The notes: generated from the letters alone by a model not told the origin. A stretch of DNA of 64,000 bases from Clitoria ternatea (GCA_037962975.1 CM075675.1:45120501-45184500); one strand, 5' to 3'; shown: positions 10,392 to 23,681, numbered from the stretch's first letter. Numbers and translations are program-made.

Positions 10392-12468
10392 TTAAGCTTT
10401 CTTGGAAACTGAGATTATGGAGACCAGCCACCAGGTGACATAATGGAGATTGGAAAAGGGAGTAGATTTAGAAACACCTCCACATTCAAGGAAACATCTT
10501 GATTTTAAGTACCAATACCCAAGTGCAGAGGGTGTAAAGGGTGAGAATAGTATTTTTGGGATGTGAGCAATTTTTGGCCAGTCTTCACCACATCTTCTAG
10601 TGCATCTTTCCTCCAACAAGGAGCAGTTATATATGCGAAGTCTCTGTAAAGATACGAGGTTACGAATTCCATCAGGTAGTGACACTAAACCATTACAATT
10701 GCTGATTTCAAGACTCAAGAGTGATGAGAGATTCCCTATCCATTCTGGTAACCTTTTGCCACAAAATCCATCTATAACTAGTATTTTTTGGGTAATGTGG
10801 CTGCAGGCCTTGTAGAATCATCTCATTTTCCAACCATTTGTTGTTTCCTTCTTCGGTTGTTTTCGGTTGTCACCATAATCATCTACGTTGACATCTTGTA
10901 AGAGAGACATTGACAGCAATATCATAAAGTATTCATTTCTAACATCTTCTACACATCTACTGTCATTGGATGGCTGGATGAACCCCTCAGCTACCCATAA
11001 CTGAATGATTGTTTTTTTGTCAAACTCAAAACCTTTTGGAAACAATGAACAATAAGCAAAACAGTTTTTCAAAAATGAAGGAAGATGGTCATAACTCAGT
11101 TTAAGGATTGCAAATATTTTGTCCTTCTGTTGATCTATCTTTGAAAACTCAAAGTCCCTAAAGTATGGCCAATCATTCAAGCCCAAGTTTCGAGCATACA
11201 TGAGGCTGCCAATAGTTCTTATGGCAAGGGGAACCCCAGCACATTTTTTAACAATGTCCCTTCCTGTGTTTAACAATTCCAAATCATTTGGTTCTTTCCC
11301 ATCACCAAAAGCCACATGAGATAATAGCTTCCTTGATCTTTCTAAATCCAGACCTTTTAAGAAAAGGGGTGGACGTGTTCCAACTATTTTTGCCACTGTT
11401 CTACTACGTGTTGTTACAATTATCACACTCCCTTCCCCCCCTTCCATTAATAAGCTCTTCAATTTAAGCCACAGCTCACAATCTTCATTCCACACGTCAT
11501 CCAGCACAAGTAGAAACTTCTTCCCCTGAATTTTCTTCCTGAGATCTTGCTGTACTTGCTCAATCTCACTATTCTTGTCATGCCCAATCATCTTTTGAGC
11601 TATTTTCTTTATCTCAAATTCATCAGAGACACACACCCACATTCTTTGCTCAAAATGTAGTTGAGCAGCATTATCATTATAAACAACTTGAGCAAGTGTG
11701 GTCTTGCCTAATCCTCCAATACCAACTATGGGAATTACAGAAACATTATTTGTCACATTGGTGTGTTTCTTTTCCTCCTCTCTTCAATGACTTCATCTGT
11801 AGTCACAAGAGTAAGTTTGTCTTTGTTCCCTATACGCAACAGGACTAGGAGTCTCCATAGTGTGGTACTCAATTGAAACGTGTTCTTATTGTTAGTGTTC
11901 ACACATAGAAAGTAGACATAAAACCCTAGAGAATTCCCCCTAGGGATTAAGTTATTAATCTCTATAATGTGTCACTTGAGTTACAATGTGAGCCTTTAGA
12001 CTGTATTTATACACTTGTAAAATAAAGGAAAGAGGGAAATCTAGGTCCAGACCCAATAAATAAGATAACCGCTTCTGGTGGGATAATGGAGAATCATCAT
12101 CGGCTAAATTAAAGGGATGAGGGGGTACCGTGGGACTCCCTCTGACCAGGAAGGGAACAGTTAGCAATATCATCTAGCCTTTTCTGGATTGCTTTCATTT
12201 TATTGCCCAATTTAAGACCATGGGCAATATGGTTTGAGTGGGAGAAGAAAATTTGTACCTCTCTTAAGATTTTGTTACCGGTCTTCATTTTTCTTTCCAA
12301 AGCTTCAATAGAGAGACCATCTAGTAAGTCATCTGCATCATAAAGTACATCTTTCAGCTCCTCCAACCAATTACTAATTTGAAGGCTATTGGCCTTTACC
12401 TCTGCATCAAGGAGTACAGCTTTTATTGCGGAGACCGTGCTCTTCATCCTATGCACATCATCTGCCAA
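10392..12468 (-). pseudogene. CC-NB-LRR (RGA-type) disease-resistance gene, internally deleted
   Basis: Minus strand. A coiled-coil Rx-N part (12468-about 12150) carries LKDVLYDADDLLDG, the usual EDVID-like region, but its first 30-40 residues are missing (a stop lies just upstream). The NB-ARC part (11756-10850) has the P-loop GIGGLGKTT, kinase-2 LLVLDDVW, VIIVTTRS, CAGVPLAI and the CFAYCSLFPK motif. The MHD motif is absent. Instead the frame breaks near 10840 and resumes as the last two or three leucine-rich repeats (about 10820-10500; LPEWIGNLSSL, LVSLPDGIRNL, LQRLRIYNC) and the typical tail CGEDWPKIAHI. Most of the LRR domain is therefore deleted. About 300 bp of foreign-looking DNA also separates the CC and NB parts. 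Intact relatives are cytosolic immune receptors; this copy is not expected to work. Confidence 0.88.
11820..12140 (-). mobile_element. Possible solo LTR or other insertion between CC and NB-ARC
   Basis: The resistance-gene homology stops at about 12140 and returns at about 11800. The intervening DNA does not look like an NB-LRR linker. It contains TATAAATAC on the minus strand near 12010, suggesting a small LTR promoter. No clear TG...CA ends or target duplication were found, so a diverged intron remains possible. Confidence 0.35.
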
Positions 12469-12479
12469 CTAATGAGCTC

Positions 12480-15400
12480 AACTTTTGTAAGACTGTCCAA
12501 GCAATGACTTCCATCCTCAGGCCAATTAAGTTTTGTACAAGTCTTAGCAACATTATTTTGACGATTAAATAATTTTAGCTGCCTATAAAATAAATGGAGC
12601 TAATCAGCTAGCTAAATTATGAGCAACTTTTCGATACTCCTATAGTGCATGCTCTTCTGGTATTACATACTTGTTTCCTTTTTTAGTTGAACATGATTCA
12701 TTCAACTTCGAACTAGTCACAACCATTATACACCACCGAAATTTCCCTATTAAGATTTAGTACAACTATAGGAACTCAAACTACTAACGGCTAAAATACA
12801 ACAATCCATTGCTGATTGATTTATGCGCCTGGTGATGCATGCTCCTTTGAATGTTAGTACTCCTAATTTGTCAGCCTTTTCTCAGTTTTATCTCCGAAAA
12901 AAATTAAAATAAGAAAAAAGAATAATTGTATTAGGTTTCAAAAATTTAATATTCCTAGAGCACAAAGTTTTCTTTTCCCCCAAAATTACAATCATAACCT
13001 GTGATCTAAGAACAAGGGTAGTAATGCTTTTTATAACATTTATTAGCATAATAGAACAAGATCAATTAAGCAAACAAAAGTAGAATTAATCGACGTGTAT
13101 AGTTTGGGAGTTAAATGAGTGCAAAACATAGAAATCTTGATACCATGTACAATACAGAGTTGCAGGGACAGAGAGAGTTGACCTGCTTTCAAAATGTGAG
13201 TCAAGATGCAGAAGCAATAGTTGTGCCGCGTAGAGTCGAGGATGGAAACACTTGTATACATAGTGGAGTAGCTATAAGTTCACTTTTAAAAGCTCTTCTC
13301 TGTTACGCACTATTCTTTGAGTAATTGCGTTATGAAAAATATACTTTCGATTGTTATATTTTTTAAATCCCATATTTGATTCTTTATCCTTTTTTCTATC
13401 AATTTACTGTTTTAAGTTTTAAAATTTTACAAAGTTTTTCTTCTTCGTTAGTTTTTTCTCTGTTACGCACTATTCTTATCATTTTCTTCTTCTAATGATT
13501 CATAAGTGGAAGTGTTAGACTCCTCCTTCCAACCACTAAATTATCACTTAGAAGAAAGTCTTTGAATGATTCTCAAGGAATATAATGCATCCATTGATTA
13601 GATTGATCATCTAACTAAATATGAAAATGAAGCCATCCAGCTATAAGAGGTGGTAGAAGCATAAGGAAAAAAAGCGAGGAGAATGGGAAGTGTGTGGTTA
13701 GCGGTTATGGAAAAGGAAAAGGAGAGGTTCAGAGTTATGCAAGAGAAGAAGAAAACGAAAAAGTTTATACTATTTAATGAATTTAATGATAAAATAAAAT
13801 ATTGCAAAAAGAAAATAAATGACTAAATTGACGGGAAAATGTTAAATAGCTAAACTAAGAATTAAAATGTAACATAAAAAACTAAGAATTAAAAGTATAT
13901 TTTGCCTAATTGTATCTACTATGAGACAGGTATAAGATGTGATAATTGATACCTTCCTTTTTTTTTTTATTTGTCCACTTTAGTTTTTACATGTGTATTA
14001 AAAGATATATTTAATAGGTTTTATATTTATCTTTTTTCTAAAGTATAATTTTTCTTTCTATAATTAATTGTAATATTTAATTAATACTATTAGGATATAT
14101 GAAGATAATTATATAATTAGAAAGAAGTAACACATATGTTTGAAAACAAATTAAAATTTTAAAGTGGAAAGATAAAAATATAGAGAAAATAAAAATAGGT
14201 GTTATTCACGTAAGTCTTTAACTTGATTTTGTGAGAAAGATAATCCATGAAGATTTGAGAAGTTTTGTTGTAGTTAGTTCTTTCTTTAGATTTAGATATA
14301 TATATTTTTTAATTTTGTACTTATTTTAATTCTGCTTGTGATCTTTTTTTAAGAAACATTCTGAGTTTATCATTTTAAAAGAAAAGTTTTAAATTTATTT
14401 AAGTTTTCTCAAAAATTTTACTTATTTTTTTTATTACTTTTATTCACATTTAAATAAAATTATTAGATCACTTCAAAATTAAAAAAATTTAAATTACTTT
14501 TAAAAGTGAAATATCATCACATTTTTAAAAATAAAGTTCTAGAAATTTAGACTTTAACACTTGGCTTTACATTTGGCTACTTTTATGTTTGAATTCTAGA
14601 TTTACCTTTAAATCAATAACTACCAATAGTGTATTTATAAAGATGAAAGATAAGAGAAGCATATATTAGGGAGGGTAATTTTAAAAAATGGTTCCACTAA
14701 CTAACTTACCTATTTATTGAGTTTCTTAATTCTACTGAAAAAATTTTGGTAGTTATTTTGAAAAGGATGGAATAATAAAATATTGCTCATGACTATTTTA
14801 GATGCCAGTCCATTTATTTCGATGACAAAGAAAGAGGTGAATTGGAAGGAAGAAAATAAAATGAAAAACTTTTCCTTTTATTTATTTAGAAACAAAAAGA
14901 AGGAAAAGAAAAGAAAAAGTAAAGTCAGATGAAAATTAGTTCTCTTCTTAGATAAAAGGAATTAAATGAAATGAGATGAGGTTTTTATTTGATTAGTGTT
15001 AATAATTTAATAGATATTAAGAATTTATAAATAAAAAAAATATATAGTAAAATTTATTACAATAAAAAATAAAATTTTATAGATTAATTTAGTTTATTTA
15101 TTGTATAATTAGTTTGTTTGCATTAAAGTTCTTTTTATCCAGTTTTCAACTTCTATTATCTATGCAAAGAACAACCTATTTATTTATCTATTTCTTTCAT
15201 TATATGTTTCAATCCAAACAACGCCTGTAAATTTAGTTTCACGTTATTAAATGGAAAAACTCCAAATATGGTATTTTTTTTTCTTAAACATGAACAGTAT
15301 TTTCTATATTTCTGTTTTTTTCTCTCTTTGTATTTTATAATAAAAGTAAAGCAATAGTGAAAATGGTTGCAGATGTAAATTAGTGGAGAAGTGGGTGTGA

Positions 15401-17090
15401 TGTAAATTTTGTAGAGTCAACATCTCAATGGAGGCGGCGGACGGCAACTCACCCAGAACAGGTCTTTTCAAAACCGGTGGGTTTTGTTTACCCCACACCC
15501 ACTGCTGCCCCTATCCTTTCAACACTCCTTAAAAACGTGTATTCAGTGTATTTTATTAATTTTTTATTTTGAAAAATATATTAGGATTATTTTTTTACAT
15601 TAAATCTATTTTCATTATATATTTAATCTCACTTAAATTTAGTCTAAATTTATATTTTACCTAACGTATCTACTATTAGAAATAATAATCAATTCATCTT
15701 CAATGTTAAACTCGTATAAAACAATTATCATTTAGTCACTAAATATCATTTTATTTTCATTAGCGGAGACCAAAACCCCATACATATAATCAAATAATAA
15801 ATTGAGTTACCTCTACTATACCTCATGGTTTGTTTGTAGAGTTTAAATTTGTTACAAATAAAAAATGGATAAAAATAACATATCACTTTGATCTATTTGT
15901 ATATTTAAATCTTACTGTTTTATTCGTTGGAATATAAGTTTTTTTTTTTTCATTTGTGTCTAATTTTCATATCTTTCAAATAAAATAATTCTTTCATCTT
16001 ATTCCAACAAACAAAAGGAACAAAGTAAGATGTTTATGAAGCTTAGAAGAACGAAACTGATCAAAATAAAGGCAGGAAATCAAAATAAATATAAACTAAA
16101 ATAAGAAATATTATTTTTACCAAAAAAGTTAATTGTCAAAATTTCTTACATATGTACTAAGCTTACCTTAAATAAAACTAACTAAGCTGTTACACCAACA
16201 AAAATCTTTAATGTAAAAAATTCAACATATTTTTTGTAAATAAATTCAACACATATAAGAAAAATAGATATATTACTGAATATATTTTGTTATACTTTTT
16301 AAAATAATTTTATTTTTCCTTTTCTACGTAGTACCTGAGATACAAATATGGTGTATATTTTCAAATTAACTTAATAACACTAAATCGATGAAAGGGTTTG
16401 TTCTCAGTACATACATTAAAAGTTAAAAAATGTTGAATTTATGTTAAAAATCATAGAAAACGTTAAAATTTAAAATTTATTAACATGTATTTTAAGTATA
16501 AAGTGGAAAATGGTTTCTGCCTGTGATTTGTTTTAGTTTATTTCTCTGGCGAGGCGGCAATAATTTGTTAATAGTTGTATTATTTTTCAACCCTCGTGGC
16601 CTTTGACATTTTCTTTCTGTACTTATTTTCATGAAAATTGACAGCACAAAAAAAGACAATAAGTATTGAATAAGATAGTTGGGACCATTTATTACTATTA
16701 CTAGGATTATTACCTATTAAAGTTGTTCCATCAGTAAAAAGTTTTGAATCTTTTTACTTCAATTACGGTTAATAATCTTTAGGACTTTGGCAAGTTCCAA
16801 ACTTGGCTATTCTTATTATAACACTCGGGAGAAAATAGATACATCCGGTTGGAGGGAGCACATAGAGTCTTGTTTGCTTAAAATTTTTTTAATTTTTATA
16901 ATTCTGTTTACTCAACTATATATTAAAATATATGATTATAAATAACGTCTAATAGAACAGATTCCGAAGCTGATTTTCCAAGCATAAACTTATATATTCA
17001 ATCAATTTAACAAGTAACAAAATTATTTACTCCTTTCGCTTTTTAATGATATAAAAAATGTATAAAACGATAAATTTTACTGGATAAGAA
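12480..17090. other. Long AT-rich intergenic tract, no gene seen
   Basis: Both strands lack extended coding sequence. One GC-richer patch (about 15420-15520, GGCGGCGGACGG and ACCGGTGGG) stands out but encodes nothing recognisable. The rest is poly-A/T-rich and broken by stops in all frames. Confidence 0.5.
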
Positions 17091-17094
17091 ATTA

Positions 17095-17240
17095 AAAGGA
17101 TTTGAATTACTGTACTAATCATGTCCCCTCCCCTGTTATAACATGGGACCAAAGAATACTCTATCTGCTTTAATAATGCATAACAAACTTTGACTTGTTT
17201 GATAGTGACTTAGCAAACCATAAATTACTTATTTAGTTAT
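17095..17240 (+). repeat. Duplicated upstream block, copy 2 (PRP gene 2 side)
   Basis: The counterpart of 1290-1435 (see that entry for the shared words). CAAACTTTGAC ends at 17194, 1594 bp before the TATA box of PRP gene 2. The same point in copy 1 is 1588 bp from its TATA box if the 5408-bp retroelement is subtracted. Confidence 0.6.
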
Positions 17241-18787
17241 TATCCAAATCGTGTGTACTAGAATTTCACGCATCTGTAGTATTTAGAAACTATTACCGAG
17301 TACCCTCCAGAAAAAAAATACCGACTATCCTAAAGATACTGCTTAAATAATTAGAAATCAAATTTTTTATTTAAATTAAAATTAACATTAATAAACAGCG
17401 TTAATTTTTAAGTCAAATTCAACGTATTTTTTTGTGAAAAAAAATCACTCCCTTTTATCAATTTTGTTCACTTTCAATTTATCAAAGCATTACACCTTGC
17501 TCTTTTAAGAATAATACTTCAAGTTTGTGATACAAAAACTAAAATATTACCAAACTTCATATGATACCCTTCGTATAATTCCTGTTTCATCATTACTTAT
17601 TTTATTTTAGTTTCTTTCTCCGCAATTACTATTAAACATTCCTAAAAATTCATCCAATTATAAAAAAAGAGATAGAAGAAAACAAGAGAGTACAAAGGAT
17701 AATAAGATAATAAAAATAATATGAAAAATCAATATTATTTATATATTCAACATTAAAAGTATCTTTATTTATAAATATAAGATGAGTTAAAAATTGAATC
17801 TATGTTAAAAAGTTTTAGATTAATTTATATATACACATATAATACATAACATTAGTTCATTAAATATTGATCTTGTATTCATAAGGTGATATGTTAACTA
17901 TATCCATATAAAGACTTTGGTTTAAAAGTTTATTTATAAGTGTTTATTGAGTGAATTGAGGCATATATATCTTGATCTTAATGAGTTCACCCATCATAAC
18001 TTTTTTTAACATAAAAAATAAAGAATAAAATCGAAAGGAAAAAAATTAATTGTACCTAGAAATTAAAAATGATTACTTTGGTTCATCTATGAAAGTTGTT
18101 GTTTTTGTCGATTTTATTTGTCTCAAAATAACACTTCCTCATTCGTATTTTAGTGTATGAGAAAAATTAAAAACAAACTACACAGTACCACAATTTTGTT
18201 ATACATACCAAAATTATATTCCTTATCCATATTCATGTATTAAACTACATTATTTTTTTTATTTATCATACTTTTTATGAGTATTATTAAAAAAATTGCT
18301 AGTATTTTAAAATTTTAAGTGAAAAAATAAATAATAGCAAAATTTCTTTTATCTTTTTTTGAAATAGTTAAATAAGAATGAATGAAGTAATTATTTTATA
18401 ATTTTAAAAGAAAATAATTTCTTTCTTCCAATTTTAATCTTAAAGTAATTATTATATATGGAGAGAAAAACTCGGTAAGTAATCAAAATGAAAAAAAATT
18501 ATATAAATGGTGTAATTAATGGGAAGTTTCTTAATAATTTTATTAAACTCAAGATAGTTAAATACGTTTTAATTAGTTAGTGTACCAGCTAACAAGTACC
18601 AACCATGCATAAACGATTATTTTTCAGAGGTGGTGAAAAAATTGAATAAAGTATATAACTTATTTTTCAGAGACAGATGATTGATAAGACCCTGTATCTG
18701 TTTAATTAACTAGCTTTAGGATAATTGTGAAATTAAATGGAGACTTTAGATTGGGACCAAGCATGTACAGTACTAGTCCCAGAGTAG

Positions 18788-18796
18788 TATAAAAAG
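18788..18796 (+). promoter_or_regulatory. TATA box of PRP gene 2
   Basis: TATAAAAAG followed by AGATGATAGTGTGTGT lies 61 bp before the chosen ATG. The surrounding words match those at PRP gene 1, supporting a duplicated core promoter. Confidence 0.75.
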
Positions 18797-18848
18797 AGAT
18801 GATAGTGTGTGTATTATATGCAGCAACACCTCTAATCATATCAGCAAG

Positions 18849-19055
18849 ATGGGTTCCTTCTTATCCTTCATAATGGTGCTCCTTGTAGCACTCATGCTCG
18901 CCGCTCAGGGTCTTGCTGCTGATCAAGACTCTTACAGTCCCTACAAGCCCAAGCCCAAGCCCTATAGGCCCAAGCCTTACAAGCCTCCTGTTTACAAGAA
19001 ACCACCTGTTTATAAGAAGCCTCCTTATGGTAAGCACCCTCCTGCAGATGACTAA
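18849..19055 (+). CDS. Short proline-rich cell-wall protein, paralogue of PRP gene 1
   Basis: 68 residues. Residues 1-23 (MGSFLSFIMVLLVALMLAAQGLA) are a signal peptide that shares the AAQGLA/PQGLA end with the gene at 8444. The mature part starts acidic (ADQDSYS), then has PKP and PYKPK words, and ends with two PPVYKK units and KKPPYGKHPPADD, close to KKPPYGKYPPVEE of the first gene. It is a wall or apoplastic protein by family. An in-frame ATG lies upstream at 18807, but the signal peptide and gene 1 both argue for 18849. Compared with gene 1 it has lost most PPVYK repeats and gained basic PKPK words, so its cross-linking behaviour may differ. Confidence 0.85.
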   Translation: MGSFLSFIMVLLVALMLAAQGLAADQDSYSPYKPKPKPYRPKPYKPPVYKKPPVYKKPPYGKHPPADD

Positions 19056-19059
19056 TTAA

Positions 19060-20945
19060 TCCAATGCCATGCAATGCAATTATGCCACAATAGACCCATT
19101 TCATCTACTAAATAAGAGGTTCTGGTGCAATAGTTGCTCTTTTTTCTAGATATCAGTTACATCTTTATATGCAGTGAGATGATGATCAATATTCTGCTTC
19201 GCTCGTGTATTTCAATCCTTTGTCTATTGGACTTAAATCGCTTATTATGAGAAAATGATGATGCCTGTTTTATGTTGTGTGCTGTTCTGATTATTCGTGA
19301 ATAGTTCAACTTACGTGACAGTGTTTAGAAAAACTTATAAATATTTAACAGGACTAGTTCAGTTAGTCGTAAAATTGTTATCAGCACTGATCTCCAATTC
19401 AAATTCGATTTCTAATTGGAACAAACAAACAAAAAAAAAACTTGCATATAAATCTCACTGGAGTTCGTAAAAGTGGCTTATGACTTTTAAATTCTTTTTA
19501 ATATTAATACTTATCAAAACTCATTCTTAAAAAAACAATCAAAGTTATAAACAAAATTTTATTTTTATTAGTGCATAGTTTATTGAAGTTATTAAATCAA
19601 TTACAAAAGTATCTCCAAATTTCCAGCATCGATCCGGAACAAGCTTACAGATAGCTACTTAAATAAATTAAGATCAATATTTAATATATAGTACAAGTTA
19701 CAAATATATGCCGCCTAATCATTAAGAGTAATTGATAACTTGATCAGTAGCGAGTATAAATGGTTCATAAAATAAATAGACATTTTTTATTGCTAAATAA
19801 AAATTTCATAATTTAAGTAATATTTTTATTTTATTTTAAAATAAAATACTTCTCACTTCTACACTTCAATAATAACATATATTAACTTTAATTCAATTAT
19901 ACACTAATATAATAATAAGAAAAGAAGACAAAATAGTCCAATAGGACACGACGAAGTAGTGTTAAAAAAAAAATTAAAAATTTCATGGTTTTTTAGTTGT
20001 AAAGTCGCATACTATATTTTAAGGTATGACTCTTATTTAAAAGTTTGAATTATATCTTAATAGTCTATATAAAACCTTAATTTATATTAAAATCAATAAA
20101 AATACCAACAAACAAATATTAAATGTTAATAAACTCATCTTAAATGAATAAATGAAGCTATAAAAAGTTAAGAACCTATACAAATATATATTTAATCATC
20201 AACTTTACATATTTAAGTTAATTATAATATATTTTAATTTCATAAATTTAACTCTTTATATATAAAATATCATGTATATTTTATAAATTATAATATATCA
20301 TAAATTATGATTTATTTTATAAAATTATATAAGAGTTTAAAAAAACTAATTTGATAAATTGAAAATGTTTTCTCCAAAAGATGAAACTTAACTTTTTTCA
20401 ATAATTAGACTTTTTAAAACTCTTAACCTAATCTTATTAAAATTAGACCTTAAATAAGTTAGATATTTATTCTAAAATTGACAGTTTGATATAAGTATCA
20501 TGATAAACATATTTACACTTGTCTAAAAACTTTTAATTTTGAAAATTTTATTTATTTTTATGGGTATACAAAACAACTTCTAAATCTGGGAGGGCACCAA
20601 CCTTGCGCGCCAGCCTTGAATAACATCATACTCGCTTCATTCTTTTTTTAAATAGTAAGAGAAAAAATATATAAATTAAAAAAAATGTAATTATGTTATT
20701 TAATTACACAAAGAATTCTTTATTTACCCTTCTTTTTTTTATTTACACTTTCTCCCATATGAGTATTATAAAAAAAATAATTATTAATATTTTAAAATTT
20801 TAAATAAACAGTTAATATTAAAAGATCAACAGCCCATTTACATGTGAAAAACTCGATAATGAAATATTTTAAAGTTATTATAATCAACCGTTGATTTTTC
20901 AGTCAACGCCTGTCAGTTTACTTTATAAAGGAACCAATATAAATT
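19060..20945. other. AT-rich intergenic DNA, no gene seen
   Basis: The first 250 bases are the probable 3' untranslated region of PRP gene 2; CTAAATAAGAGG near 19110 resembles CTAAATAATAAGAG after PRP gene 1. Beyond that only AT-rich, stop-dense DNA was seen. Confidence 0.45.
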
Positions 20946-21690
20946 CACTATTAGAAATGCTTGCTTGCGTTAGTAACCGAACATATATAAATAATTCCTT
21001 CGTTAATAGTGACGGAGTTAGCGAATGATTTTTTAGCAACCAAACTCACCAAGGGGCTAACTTTGCATCCAAGTGATATCCAAATCAAAACCAGTCACAA
21101 AATCGATTCCAACAGATTTAAGTAGTATATTGATAAATAATTTAGTAACAGATAAAAAGTCTGTTGCCAAAATAATAGTTTTGCCCTCAAATTAACGAGG
21201 GAGCATACATAATGGAAGTTTTACGATTGAATTTATCTGTTGAAAAAGTATATAAAAACCAAAAATGTCCACGACGAAAAACTCAATTGTTCGACGCTAA
21301 AATTGACAATTGAAGAGCCAAAATATTTTGCAGCTTGTGACTGAATAATGTTTCGGTCGCAAAATGTTCTTTTTAAATTGAAACACCCCATTTTAATTGT
21401 CGTGGCGATACCGGCCGGATGTTCAACTTTTGGTTGTCACCAAGTGATGAGATTGATAACTAATTTGTCAAATTCGGACACATGTCTGTTCTGGCACAAC
21501 ATTTATCAACTTAGCCCTTAATCAGATAAATCTAACGATAGCAACTCTGTTAATTGTCACGTTAAGAAAGAAAGAGACTTAAATCTAGCAAAATAAATTA
21601 TAAAGGTTATGTTTTTATCCAAATATTATTTTAGAGACCGATGGCATATTCAAGACATTTTTCGTAACTAATTGGAGGGGGGGGGGGGGA
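20946..21690. mobile_element. CACTA-like terminal fragment
   Basis: Starts CACTATTAGAAATGC, a typical soybean-type CACTA end. About 650 bp of subterminal words follow in both orientations (GTTAGTAACCG, GTGACGGAGTTAGCGA, TTTAGCAACC, TTTCGGTCGCAAAA). It ends near a run of 12 G at about 21677-21689. No opposite end and no transposase gene are visible, so it is a fragment or a badly decayed non-autonomous copy. Confidence 0.45.
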
Positions 21691-23152
21691 TACTAGTACA
21701 ACATAACATGTATTGAATAAAATGGTAATTAAATTATAAAAGTACTATAAAAATTGAATAAAATACAGCTTATAAAATTTCTTAAGTATTATTAATATTA
21801 ATTAAATTAAAAACTAAAGTTTTCATTTAACATTTAAATAATCATCAATTTCAACCTTAACTTATGGGTATTCGTATCGCGGAGTTAGGTAGACAAATGC
21901 AACTTGACCAATTTCATGCAACTTCTATACCAAAGTCTTATCAAATCACCTTCAAATGACAATTTTATCATACACACAAGTTTCAAATGCCCCTAGGGTT
22001 CTATTAACACCGTCTAGGGACTTTGAATCCCATTGAAATTAATTAGCCATTTTTCTTCCATAAGTACAATTTTCAACACTTAAATCTATCAATTCCAAAT
22101 TCTAAATCATGGATTACTTCCCTATTCCATTTCTACTCATATTTACCAGCCGGACCTAAATATTATCATGAAGGCTTCAATGTATAACTCATTCCCATAT
22201 CTAAATCATTTGATCAACCACAATACCCATACTAGATTACCACCACCATTCAATATGATTCATATTGGTTTAATACCTACACATATACACACAACAGAAC
22301 CTGCCCATAATAATACATTTCATCAATATATTGGCTCAGTACCATTTCACAATTCCTAGTCATCACATATGCTATCCATCATCATTATCATGTCATCATT
22401 CATTTAAACATATCTAATTATAATTATCAACCATAATGGCAATAAAATTGCATCCCATATCACTTCTATAATTCATCAGATATCAAAGCACCCATGATTA
22501 TCGACTATGACTCATCACAAACATAAGTTATATACATATACACCAAACATCATAACCACAATAAATTCTCAAAACATAATCATATATACATCAACCGAAA
22601 CATAAGCTCCATCTAGCTTGACATTTATTTCATTAGTGCTTGCCTCTGTGGTGTCTGTCAAACCTATGTCATCACTTACTTTAAACTACAGAAAGAGGGG
22701 GAGTGATAACAATTACAGGTTAATGAGAAAATACATCAACAGGAAAAACATAATTTAACTACCTTTTTAATTAAATAATTACTCATTAATCATAGCTATT
22801 ATTCATATGTGTATATCTAACATACTTCAGCCACTTAAATTTAATTAATCCATACCATTTTTTAATCCTTATTAATGCCAATATTCACATCACTCAGCTC
22901 ATGTAACCATATTTAACAACTTGATTTAATCTACAATTTATTGTATAAAATTTTCATGTCATTACTAGGCTTCATATGCCATTCCTATTATGATAATCAT
23001 CAACAAAGGTTATAAAGTCAACCATGAATATTAATTCAAACCATTTAATCACTTTTTATTTCATCATAAATAGATATCAATGTAAATTAAAATCTTGATC
23101 ATCATCATCAATTCCCGACAGAGCGGAACGACCAGAAAAAAAAGTGAAGTTA

Positions 23153-23196
23153 GAAAGCCGTATGATAGGAGGTAACTATCTTGTACGGTTCGGGGG
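23153..23196 (+). ncRNA. Group II intron domain V-like hairpin (organelle-derived relic?)
   Basis: GAAAGCCGTATGATAG...CTATCTTGTACGGTTCGGGG has the layout of domain V of plant organelle group II introns. AGCCGTA pairs with TACGGTT, GATAG pairs with CTATC, and the catalytic AGC is at the start. The apical loop is longer than the usual four bases. The 40 bases before it (GAGCGGAACGACC...GTGAAGT) also look intron-like, but no exon is recognisable. It may be a small piece of mitochondrial or plastid DNA moved to the nucleus. Confidence 0.5.
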
Positions 23197-23681
23197 GTAA
23201 TCAGTACATAACTGACTCTCAAACACATACACACATATAGACTCTAGTATCCAGATAGTAAATTGGATCGGTTGTCAGCTGGTTCATCGACCAACCGTGA
23301 ACCTTGCCTAGTTCATCGAGCCCTACTTGGCTCTTTACCTCACCATTGGGTCTTACCTGACACTGGGTTGCTCAACCAGGTCACGCTTAATCACGTGAGC
23401 CAAAAATAAGGGGTAAATATATCGATCGACTGTCCACACCACACAATATGCATAATCAATGATTATATCTCAATATTATTTAATAAAATTCTTCATCTTT
23501 TATCCCGACACTATGACCATCACCCTAGGACCACAATCAAGCTACTCGGGCATATTATTTGCTTTTATCTCAGTTCAATTCATTAATGGGCACTAACATG
23601 CCATCAATTGCATATAAGGTCATGATGTATCATTTTCATCCTCCAAACATATTACTCTACAATTTAAACCATAACTTCATT

